Shown here piece by piece: positions 32,608 to 39,725 of a stretch of 45,657 nt of DNA (position 1 is its first letter; the number at the start of each line of letters is the position of its first letter). The translations under genes were made by a program, and so were the position numbers. The DNA lies in the IMG/VR virus record IMGVR_UViG_3300025781_000843, positions 1 through 45,657 of that record. The stretch is one strand, 5' to 3'. The notes under the pieces are model-generated. The model had not been told where the DNA came from. It made no database searches and saw only the letters and a program-made list of their open reading frames with translations. The stretch comes from a virus.

Positions 32608-33255
32608 ATGTATAGAAGTATCATTAAAAATTCAGAGGGCTGGTGGTGGCCTAAATATGATGGTAAAGGTGATTTAAACCATCCAATTAGTTGTTGGCAA
32701 GGTACTATTGGATATAAAGATTTACCGCAAAAAGTTGCAACACATGTAACAGAAAAGAAAGTATTAGTGCAAGCTGGAGGAAACTGTGGATATTTTGTTA
32801 AACAATACGCCGAATTGTTTGCAACAGTATATACTTTTGAACCAGACTGTCTGAATTTTTATTGCTTAAATCTTAATGTTACTGAGCCTAATGTTTACAA
32901 GTATCAAGCATGTCTTGGTAATAATCACGAATTAGTTGGTACAACAAGATGGGAAGATAACGTGGGAGCAGTTCATGTTAGTGGAGGTGGTCGAACACCT
33001 ACTCTAATGATAGATGATCTATCACTTGACCGTTGTGATTTAATTCATTTAGATATAGAAGGATATGAATTAAATGCTCTCAAAGGCGGGATAGAAACCA
33101 TTAAAAAATTTAAACCTGTTATTGCACTCGAAGTAGCCGGATGGGCTAGACGTTATGGATACTCAGAAGATGACTTAGTATCATTTTTAACTGAACTTGG
33201 ATACGAGTATGACTCAATAGAATATGAAGATAAAATATATAAGTATAAGGGTTAG
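32608..33255 (+). CDS. FkbM-family methyltransferase on the opposite strand to its cluster
   Basis: A 215-residue protein. FkbM signs: VLVQAGGNCGYFVKQYAELF (SAM-binding loop), VYTFEPDCLNFYCL (acidic residue for SAM ribose), DLIHLDIEGYELNALKGG and PVIALEVAGW. It probably methylates a sugar hydroxyl, or a glycan-linked group. It is the only rightward gene among the sugar genes between 21.4 and 38.9 kb, has its own late promoter-like element, and ends in a hairpin shared with the converging dehydrase gene. This layout suggests a separate insertion and late expression. The sequence is clearly different from the FkbM protein at 22414, so it is not a recent duplicate. Confidence 0.86.
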   Translation: MYRSIIKNSEGWWWPKYDGKGDLNHPISCWQGTIGYKDLPQKVATHVTEKKVLVQAGGNCGYFVKQYAELFATVYTFEPDCLNFYCLNLNVTEPNVYKYQACLGNNHELVGTTRWEDNVGAVHVSGGGRTPTLMIDDLSLDRCDLIHLDIEGYELNALKGGIETIKKFKPVIALEVAGWARRYGYSEDDLVSFLTELGYEYDSIEYEDKIYKYKG

Positions 33256-33270
33256 CAGTTAGCCCTTATA
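33244..33270. terminator. bidirectional terminator hairpin holding both stop codons
   Basis: TATAAGGGTTA (33244-33254) pairs with TAGCCCTTATA (33260-33270), 11 bp with one T-G wobble and a 5-nt loop. The rightward FkbM stop (33253-33255) and the leftward dehydrase stop (33259-33261) both lie inside. A weak T/A-rich tract follows on either side. Confidence 0.7.
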
Positions 33271-34587
33271 CCCTTTAATAAAAACATCAAGTTTCTCACC
33301 TATATATGTGATTTGATCAACAGTTATAACTGGACTTGTTCCCAAGAAGAATGTATCTAACATGACTTTTGTTGCTACAGGATAATTCACCATCATTTGC
33401 TGTTGATCAACTAATCCGCTGTACGCAGGTTGCAGCATAATATTACCAGCAAAATACGGACGAGTCTGAATCTTAGCATCTTCAAAGTATTGTACAATAT
33501 CTTTGCGTTTAAACGGTGCATTATCTTTTACAGTTACAGCAAATGCAAACCAGTTAGGATCACTGTTAACAGTAGCTCGGGGTAAATGAAAAAATTCCTC
33601 ATATTGTTCAAACAATTTAAACAACAGTGCATGGTTGCGCTTACGTAAGTTGGTTATCTCATCTAGCTTTTCTAATTGCGCTAACAATATACTAGCCTGT
33701 AATTCTATCGGCTTCAGGTTGTATCCGATCTCATCATAAATGTATTTGTGATCAAATATCTCGTCGGGCATTGTAGATATCCATTCTTTGAACCTACAAC
33801 CGCATGTACCATTTTTGAGTAGTGCAGCTTTGGGCCCTGCACAGTAACAACCTCTACCCCATTCCCTAAAAGACTTGATAACAGTTTCTTGTTCGGCAGT
33901 TTTACATGAAACAAATCCACCCTCGCCTGCTGTAATATGATGTGCAGGATAAAATGAGCAACTGGCCATTTCGCCGAAGCTACCTAGCTTCTCTCCGTTA
34001 TAAGTACTGCCCAGTGCATCACAACAATCTTCTAATAATATCAAGTTATGCTGTTTAACAAGTTCCATTAACCTATTCATAGCAGGAGGATTACCTAGTA
34101 CGTGAGCAAATGTAATAACTCTGCAATCGGGGTTACTTGCTAATACACTTTCAACTTGATCTAAATTTAAATTAAGAGTATCAATTTCAATATCTACAAA
34201 CAGAGGAATGAATCCAACCTGTAGAATTGGATTAACAGTGGTAGGAAATCCTGCAATAGGAGTAAGAACTTTGGATCCAGCTGGTAAGTTCCATAGACGC
34301 TTACTCTTCAGAGCATTCATTTGTATTAGGTTACTACTACTACCACTGTTGGTTAAAATACCGTATTCTTTTCCAAACTGCTTGGGAAACTCTCGTTCAA
34401 AAATTAATCCATCTTTACCTAAGACTAACCATCCTGCTAGCAGTGTTTCGACCGCCGCAACGTATTCTCTATGATCAAAGTAAGGGCCTGCATATTGAAC
34501 TAGATCAACACCGGGCTGCCATGGCTTCTTTTCTTTGCCGTTTATAAAAGTTGTAATATCTTTTAAAATTGAGTCTGAAGTTGTCAT
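33259..34587 (-). CDS. E1-type PMP/[2Fe-2S] nucleotide-sugar 3-dehydrase (RfbH/DdhC-like)
   Basis: A 442-residue DegT-fold protein. Where aminotransferases have the PLP lysine, this one reads SFYPAHHITAGEGG, with His216-His217: the His replaces Lys, as in the Yersinia/Salmonella E1 enzyme (CDP-6-deoxy-4-hexulose 3-dehydrase). The [2Fe-2S] pattern is also present: C189, then exactly 57 residues, C247-x-C249, then C262 and C264; the last spacing is longer than the C-x7-C of E1. E1 removes the 3-OH of a 4-keto-6-deoxy sugar to give 3,6-dideoxy sugars, using electrons from an E3 reductase, which is not in this window. GAGAG precedes the ATG. Substrate nucleotide is unknown. Confidence 0.87.
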   Translation of the reverse strand: MTTSDSILKDITTFINGKEKKPWQPGVDLVQYAGPYFDHREYVAAVETLLAGWLVLGKDGLIFEREFPKQFGKEYGILTNSGSSSNLIQMNALKSKRLWNLPAGSKVLTPIAGFPTTVNPILQVGFIPLFVDIEIDTLNLNLDQVESVLASNPDCRVITFAHVLGNPPAMNRLMELVKQHNLILLEDCCDALGSTYNGEKLGSFGEMASCSFYPAHHITAGEGGFVSCKTAEQETVIKSFREWGRGCYCAGPKAALLKNGTCGCRFKEWISTMPDEIFDHKYIYDEIGYNLKPIELQASILLAQLEKLDEITNLRKRNHALLFKLFEQYEEFFHLPRATVNSDPNWFAFAVTVKDNAPFKRKDIVQYFEDAKIQTRPYFAGNIMLQPAYSGLVDQQQMMVNYPVATKVMLDTFFLGTSPVITVDQITYIGEKLDVFIKGYKG

Positions 34588-34600
34588 GATGGCTCTCTCA

Positions 34601-35257
34601 TTATTTGTATATTAAAGAAATAATACTTTGATGTACATTTATTTTATCTTGTAAAGGTAATCCGGGACTATGCATTAAGAAATCACCTGGTCTCCAAAGT
34701 CCGCTATAACCTAAAAAATCTAATGTAGTGGGTGCTCGATTAACTTTAAACGTGATATTAGGGTATGCATTTAAATAACGTTGTGGAACAATTTTAATCA
34801 TATCCTTATTGTTCTCATAAGAGTCTATCATTAATCCCTGTTCGAACCATATGGGATGACATACTGGCATACTATCCATTATCATCTGTAACCAGTCTCT
34901 AGCTCGTTGAGTATTTCTTATTAAAAATACATCTGTATTGAAAATAAAATTAAAATCTGATGCAATTGTTACATCATATCCTTCATATAAAAATTCATTT
35001 AATGGAATATGAAAGTTAGTAATTGAAGTGTCAGTGCCGCACCAAAAAAGTGCGTCATGTTCTTTTTTATCCATTATTTCTATAAGTAATTTAATTTTTT
35101 CAAATCCAAGAAATGGATGATTATAATTAAAATTATCATTTTTTGCAATGGCATCATAGTTATATCTATGGGCATATAATAATTTATTGTTATCCCATGT
35201 TGTATTAGCCAGTCCCTGATAATTTGCATCGTGTAAAGTTACTAGTGCGAACCGCAT
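34601..35257 (-). CDS. probable GT-A glycosyltransferase (GT34/GMA12-like)
   Basis: A 218-residue protein starting MRFALVTLHDANYQGLAN. The pattern ALVTLHD, KLLYAHRYNYDAI, KIKLLIEIMDKKEHDALFWC and GTDTSITN resembles galactosyl/mannosyl transferases of the GMA12/MNN10 group, where the DxD-like motif is here TDT in WCGTDTSI. FLIRNTQRARDWLQMI and WFEQGLMIDSY fit the acceptor side. It is short for the family, so it is probably a minimal catalytic domain. It lies between the E1 dehydrase and another glycosyltransferase, with 13 and 11 nt spacers, and belongs to the same transcription unit. AGGT precedes the ATG. Confidence 0.72.
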   Translation of the reverse strand: MRFALVTLHDANYQGLANTTWDNNKLLYAHRYNYDAIAKNDNFNYNHPFLGFEKIKLLIEIMDKKEHDALFWCGTDTSITNFHIPLNEFLYEGYDVTIASDFNFIFNTDVFLIRNTQRARDWLQMIMDSMPVCHPIWFEQGLMIDSYENNKDMIKIVPQRYLNAYPNITFKVNRAPTTLDFLGYSGLWRPGDFLMHSPGLPLQDKINVHQSIISLIYK

Positions 35258-35268
35258 TTTATTACCTA

Positions 35269-36000
35269 TTATGGATTGTGATGTGATATTAATTTTTGAT
35301 GTACATATATTTTATTGTAACCTGCAAGTCTGAAATCTTCACATATTACAGCAGTATCGCAGTCTGATCTTTTCCATCTTGGATTTATATAACCGTATCT
35401 AATACCTTTCTGAAATGGCTCTGCATTATATAAACAAACACCATTTGCTGTTGCCCAGAATTCTTTAACAGGGTTAATTTCCCAATCAATGAATTTTTCC
35501 CCAACTTCCTCAAAATTATTACGTCTTGTACACCATGTGTCATATACATTACCGGTACCGTCGCTTCTATTTAACAATCCGCTGAATACGTCTATAGACT
35601 TGAGTCCAAATTGTTGAAAATTTACTAAATCGTATATTAATTTTGGATTGTATAATATATCAGGTTCTATATTTAAAATATAATCAGCATTTAGATATAA
35701 ATCTTTAGCCACTAATGCTTTATTTCTAGCATTTGCCAGATTACGTACACGATCTTCCTCCATTGTGCTACCGTAATACCTTGTTCCGACATCTTCTGTA
35801 ATAACACTATAGTCAAGAAATTGACTCATGTCTAACTGGTGTAACATTTCTTTTGTACGATCTGTACTATCATTTTCGTAAATGCTGATATACCAGTTTG
35901 CTTGATCCCCTATAAGACTTATAGCAGCATTTAATTGTTTCCAAAAAGTATCTATATGTATTTCTCGATTTCTCATAATAGAGACAACTAGTATGTTCAT
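35269..36000 (-). CDS. probable glycosyltransferase (CAP59/GT69-like GT-A fold)
   Basis: A 243-residue protein. The start MNILVVSIMRNREIHIDTFW, then YISIYENDSTDRTKEMLHQL, NARNKALVAKD and NADYILNIEPDILYNP resemble the CAP59 mannosyltransferase family (GT69), in which YExxSxDxT binds the nucleotide and the acidic triplet near EPD binds metal. GVCLYNAEPF and CEDFRLAGYNKIYVH at the end fit the family too. It should add a hexose, possibly mannose, to the glycan. AAGGA precedes the ATG at 36000. Neighbours on both sides are glycosyltransferases. Confidence 0.75.
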   Translation of the reverse strand: MNILVVSIMRNREIHIDTFWKQLNAAISLIGDQANWYISIYENDSTDRTKEMLHQLDMSQFLDYSVITEDVGTRYYGSTMEEDRVRNLANARNKALVAKDLYLNADYILNIEPDILYNPKLIYDLVNFQQFGLKSIDVFSGLLNRSDGTGNVYDTWCTRRNNFEEVGEKFIDWEINPVKEFWATANGVCLYNAEPFQKGIRYGYINPRWKRSDCDTAVICEDFRLAGYNKIYVHQKLISHHNP

Positions 36001-36017
36001 TGCAAGTCCTTATATTT

Positions 36018-36986
36018 TTATATTTTATATATATTGTTCAATTTACTTAACCAATTATGGTAGTGATTTTCATTTAAAATATCAAGATACTTATTATCGT
36101 CTAACGTAAATCTTGATAAATTTCTATGATTAAATAATTCATCACCGTTTCGATCACGTTGTACCATTACCGATCCGCCGCCCCATTTTCCATATTGATT
36201 AGTAACTCCCTTGCTAAACGGACCATATGGCATAAATCCAAACGGAATGTTTGAATCAGAATGATAATTTATTCGTAAAGCCCGATGACCTTTTAAATGT
36301 CCTATACGCTGCCATGCAAGTTTAAAAGTTTCTTTATCACCGCCAAAGTTATAGTAAATTTCACAGTTGTCAGCATAGTACTTGACTAGCGCAAATTCTA
36401 TCCAACACGTATTTTTGTTTAAAACTAACTGCCCCGATTCAAATGGTTCGCCATCATTTACTGGTACATTGAATATGGGCCACATGCTACTATTACTACT
36501 GTACTGATCAGCTGAATCTGGACTCAACATATCTCTCCAGAATAAACTACCTTTAGCTAGATATTCTGTATCGTCAAATAGAAATTCAGGATTTCTAATT
36601 GGACAATTGTCTGCATCTATCCATAGATTTTCTGCATACGTGCTTTCATATAGCGCATATATTTTACAGGCCCACCCGTGTTTATGACCGTACCTACTGA
36701 TAAAGTCTTTTGGTTGTCCAGTAATAGTTTTAATCTTAATTAAATCTGGATTGACACTTTCTAATAGTGCAATTTGCTCACTGGTTAGTTCGCCAGGTCT
36801 ATGAAAAATTTCAACAGGTAATTCACACTTTAATCTATTCAGCTCATTCAATAGCACCCAAGTACTTGCTAATTCTTTATCATAGCAAGTTGTTACAATA
36901 CTACGACCTTTTGCATAGACTTTTGGTGTTTGACTCTGTAAGAACTCTTGTTCTTTTCTATGTAGATCCTCTAAATTAATTTCCAC
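36018..36986 (-). CDS. GT71-like alpha-mannosyltransferase
   Basis: 322 residues from a GTG at 36986, chosen because GGAG stands 7 nt before it; an ATG at 37001 is possible but has no ribosome site. The body shows YGHKHGWACKIYALYESTY followed by AENLWIDADNCPIRNPEFLF, the pattern of MNN1/GT71 transferases, with DAD as the metal motif, and GEPFESGQLVLNK as the acceptor-side block. This group is known mainly from fungi, but related proteins occur in phage and bacterial sugar clusters. The gene overlaps the end of the gmd gene. A mannose-type donor would fit the GDP-mannose branch implied by Gmd, but the real donor is unknown. Confidence 0.78.
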   Translation of the reverse strand: MEINLEDLHRKEQEFLQSQTPKVYAKGRSIVTTCYDKELASTWVLLNELNRLKCELPVEIFHRPGELTSEQIALLESVNPDLIKIKTITGQPKDFISRYGHKHGWACKIYALYESTYAENLWIDADNCPIRNPEFLFDDTEYLAKGSLFWRDMLSPDSADQYSSNSSMWPIFNVPVNDGEPFESGQLVLNKNTCWIEFALVKYYADNCEIYYNFGGDKETFKLAWQRIGHLKGHRALRINYHSDSNIPFGFMPYGPFSKGVTNQYGKWGGGSVMVQRDRNGDELFNHRNLSRFTLDDNKYLDILNENHYHNWLSKLNNIYKI

Positions 36987-38004
36987 AGAACTTCTCCGCA
37001 TCAGATTTAATCATATCAGTGACAAGATCTTTAAATGTAAATTCTCTGTGCCAGTTTAAGATCTTTCTGGCTTTTGTACTATCTCCAATTAATGTTTTTC
37101 CATCAGCCGGTCTGAAAAATTTTGGATCAATTTCTATTAGAACTTTTCCGGTTGAGTAATCGATGCCTTTGGCATTGATTCCGTTGCCAGACCATATCAA
37201 TTCATAATCAAGGTAAGCAGCAGCAATTTCACAAAATTCTTTAATACTATGACATTCTTCGCTGCTTATCACATAGTCGTCTGCTGTGTTATATTGTAAC
37301 ATAGAATGCATAGCTCTTACAAAATCACTGGCATGACCCCAATCTCGTTTAGCATTAATGTCACCTAGTTTAATTGAATTACCATTATTGAATTTTATGT
37401 TAGCCAGTCCCGATGTAATCTTCTTAGTTACAAATTCTGTACCTCTTAGAGGACTTTCATGATTATAAGTTATACCATTACATCCAAAGAATCCCCGATT
37501 CTCTCTAGCACTTTTAACATACCAGTATGCTGCTACTTTTGCTACGCCGTAAGGGCTGCGGGGATGTAAAATAGTCTGTTCACACTGCGGACTTGTTTCT
37601 GCTTGACCAAACATTTCACTGGTACATGCTTGATAGAACTTGATATTCATATCGGTATTCATAATTGTTTCTACAAATCTATAGACACCGGTACTATTAA
37701 CTTCCATAGTGTATAATGGCACATCTAGACTAGTTGACACAAATGTTTGTGCAGCAAGATTATAAATTTCGGTAGGTTGATACTTGGATAAAAGTCTTTG
37801 TATATTAAACGGTTCTATTAGGTCAAAGTATTCTATTTGAATACTGTTGATATCGACTCTGAGTTTTTCTAGTCTACTTAAATTAAGAGAACTAGAACGT
37901 CTGGCTAAACCAACTATATTATAACCGCCAATGGCTTGTAAGTACTTTGCTAAGTATGCACCGTCCTGCCCGGTGATACCTGTTATAAATGCTGTCTTAG
38001 TCAT
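36976..38004 (-). CDS. gmd: GDP-mannose 4,6-dehydratase
   Basis: A 342-residue extended SDR. GITGQDGAYLAKYL (N-terminal NAD site), TSEMFGQ with T128-S129-E130, Y152-x3-K156 in SPYGVAKVAAYW, NHESPLRGTEFVTKKIT and GDINAKRDWGHASDFVRAM are diagnostic for Gmd. It converts GDP-D-mannose to GDP-4-keto-6-deoxymannose, the precursor of GDP-fucose, rhamnose, colitose and perosamine. Length matches the family. The start overlaps the stop of the upstream gene by ATGA. No fucose synthase follows, so the later steps are done elsewhere or the 4-keto sugar is used by the other enzymes in the cluster. Confidence 0.94.
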   Translation of the reverse strand: MTKTAFITGITGQDGAYLAKYLQAIGGYNIVGLARRSSSLNLSRLEKLRVDINSIQIEYFDLIEPFNIQRLLSKYQPTEIYNLAAQTFVSTSLDVPLYTMEVNSTGVYRFVETIMNTDMNIKFYQACTSEMFGQAETSPQCEQTILHPRSPYGVAKVAAYWYVKSARENRGFFGCNGITYNHESPLRGTEFVTKKITSGLANIKFNNGNSIKLGDINAKRDWGHASDFVRAMHSMLQYNTADDYVISSEECHSIKEFCEIAAAYLDYELIWSGNGINAKGIDYSTGKVLIEIDPKFFRPADGKTLIGDSTKARKILNWHREFTFKDLVTDMIKSDAEKFCGN

Positions 38005-38915
38005 TTATTATCACCGTTGGATTTATCATCATACTCTTGCAATACCAGCGGCTTCAAACTGTCAATTCTATCATATTGATGAACTATACAATAGGGAACA
38101 CCCTGCTCAGTCTTAACAATATGGGCATCTATAATAGGTTGTGTATCCTGATAAGCTTCTAGGTATTTTTTTAAAACTGTAGGGTCCTGCTTGGCCATTA
38201 TACCAATATCTCCGGCACCCGATTCAATAGCAGATCTAGTGGTACCTAGTTGAATAGCCCAGGAATCTCGGTTAGTGGTGTAATGTAGAAGATCATTATA
38301 GGGTTTCTGATTAATTAGGAAGTTATATACTGCTTGATCTACAACAGAAATAGGTCTATTCAAACTCATTTGAAAGATCATCAGTAGCAAATCTTTAACA
38401 TAATCAAACTGACCGGCAATAGTACCTACGTTATGAATCAAACTATCTTTTAATTTATCGTGTAAAAATGGCCCAAAAGTTTGATATAAATTTTGATTAC
38501 CCCATGGTTCATCTTTGTACGCTAACCCTTCTGAACTAGCAATTAATTGTTTGTTTATGCAATGCTTACTTAGATATTCGCTTGGATTAGTTTGAAAAAC
38601 AACGTCTCTGGTATCAGTGACTATAACATATCTATATTTTTCTTTAAGTACATCTAAAAAATTCCAGAGATATATAAATCTTTGTACATGTGGTGCTGTT
38701 TGATCAGTTGATCTATAGGTGCCTGTTGTATCCTTTTCACCGTATACAAACGCCGTAACACCAACTGATTGCAATTTTTCCAGAGTTTCTGTGGTTATAT
38801 TTGTGGCTACTATAACAATATCACCTGTGAAGCCGCAACGTTTAATAGAGTTTACCCAATACTTTAACTCTGACCAGGAATAATTAGCTGCCCCTCCTAT
38901 AATTAGATCTTTCAT
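38001..38915 (-). CDS. putative glycosyltransferase (GT-A fold)
   Basis: A 304-residue protein. MKDLIIGGAANYSWSELKYW and GFTGDIVIVATNITTETLEK form a Rossmann-like N-terminal half; YRYVIVTDTRDVVFQTNPSE gives a DxRD metal-type motif followed by the phrase VVFQTNP, seen in a group of bacterial and viral glycosyltransferases of uncertain family. IHNVGTIAGQFDYVKDLL and VVDQAVYNFL fit the acceptor side. No signal peptide. It is the first glycosyltransferase gene of the leftward cluster, with AAGG before the ATG, and the next gene, gmd, overlaps by ATGA. The linkage it makes cannot be inferred. Confidence 0.75.
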   Translation of the reverse strand: MKDLIIGGAANYSWSELKYWVNSIKRCGFTGDIVIVATNITTETLEKLQSVGVTAFVYGEKDTTGTYRSTDQTAPHVQRFIYLWNFLDVLKEKYRYVIVTDTRDVVFQTNPSEYLSKHCINKQLIASSEGLAYKDEPWGNQNLYQTFGPFLHDKLKDSLIHNVGTIAGQFDYVKDLLLMIFQMSLNRPISVVDQAVYNFLINQKPYNDLLHYTTNRDSWAIQLGTTRSAIESGAGDIGIMAKQDPTVLKKYLEAYQDTQPIIDAHIVKTEQGVPYCIVHQYDRIDSLKPLVLQEYDDKSNGDNK

Positions 38916-38957
38916 AGTAAACCTTATATAAAAGTCTAGTTTACTTTGGTTGGTATA

Positions 38958-39713
38958 TTATGAGCAATTTAAATCGATAAATTTATTAGCACCCATCATG
39001 CACATTAATTCTATAACTTTTCTACCACCCGGACTGGCTACAATATCGCCTAGGGTTTTAGCAGTTTTAGAATCATCTCTAACTTTGGCCAGTAGTGGTA
39101 GTTTGTTTTTTATCAGTTCAAAATCTTCTTGTGGCCATTTTGGATTATCAAAGTATGCTAATGCCTTGAACCAACGCATGATCAAGTCCGGGTGCTTGTC
39201 AATTCTACTGTATGATGCACGAGTAAATCTAATCACACCGTCTTTGATATCCTTTATACCGTCGGCATAATCGTGTATCTTGCCATCCATGTCTAGGCTC
39301 ATGGTATTGATGGTAAGATCTCTACCGAGTGCATCTTCTTCCCAATCATTCCCGCGAGTAATAGCCATCCTCCCTGCATCATCTACGTCTATCTTGTATG
39401 CTATACTGCTAACGTCTACTTTTTCTTTACCAAACACAGCCTTTACTGTACCGTGTTCAATACCACCTGCATCATATTCAATACCTTCCAAATCAAAAAT
39501 CAGTATTAATTCTGCAGGATCTGCATCGGTAACAAAATCCACGTCGCGCGGTACTTTGCCTAATATAAAGTCTCTGACAGCACCGCCGACTACACGTAGA
39601 TCGAAACCATACTTTCGTATAGCATTCACAACTGATTGTATCCCAGGTGAAAAAACTCGTTCAAATTCTTTGATATCAATTGTCTGTATGATTTCGTCTT
39701 CGAATATGTTCAT
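38958..39713 (-). CDS. short CCA-adding enzyme / poly(A) polymerase family nucleotidyltransferase
   Basis: A 251-residue protein, compared with about 380-450 in cellular homologues. Head domain: VVGGAVRDFILGKVPRDVDF with the metal-binding D57/D59, third carboxylate around D100 (KVDVSS), and RDLTINTMSLD (131-141). The neck domain shows DKHPDLIMRWFKALAYFDNP. The long C-terminal body and tail are missing. Bacterial enzymes of this family add CCA to tRNA 3' ends or poly(A) to RNA; class and specificity cannot be told here. The gene lacks a ribosome site, and a late promoter (39718-39725) ends 4 nt before the ATG. Confidence 0.87.
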   Translation of the reverse strand: MNIFEDEIIQTIDIKEFERVFSPGIQSVVNAIRKYGFDLRVVGGAVRDFILGKVPRDVDFVTDADPAELILIFDLEGIEYDAGGIEHGTVKAVFGKEKVDVSSIAYKIDVDDAGRMAITRGNDWEEDALGRDLTINTMSLDMDGKIHDYADGIKDIKDGVIRFTRASYSRIDKHPDLIMRWFKALAYFDNPKWPQEDFELIKNKLPLLAKVRDDSKTAKTLGDIVASPGGRKVIELMCMMGANKFIDLNCS

Positions 39714-39717
39714 GAGA

Positions 39718-39725
39718 TATTTATA
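39718..39725 (-). promoter_or_regulatory. T4-type late promoter (minus strand) for the CCA-enzyme homologue
   Basis: Perfect TATAAATA on the minus strand, overlapping the stop codon of the gp15-like gene. Transcription should begin about at the ATG (39713), so the mRNA would be leaderless. It may also read on into the sugar cluster. Confidence 0.75.

Noticed and set aside
36976-38004. Colitose pathway (Gmd plus ColD) as the explanation for the dehydrase at 33259
   Set aside because: ColD lacks Fe-S cysteines, whereas this dehydrase has the C-x57-C-x-C pattern of E1 enzymes. Kept only as an alternative, not reported as a call.
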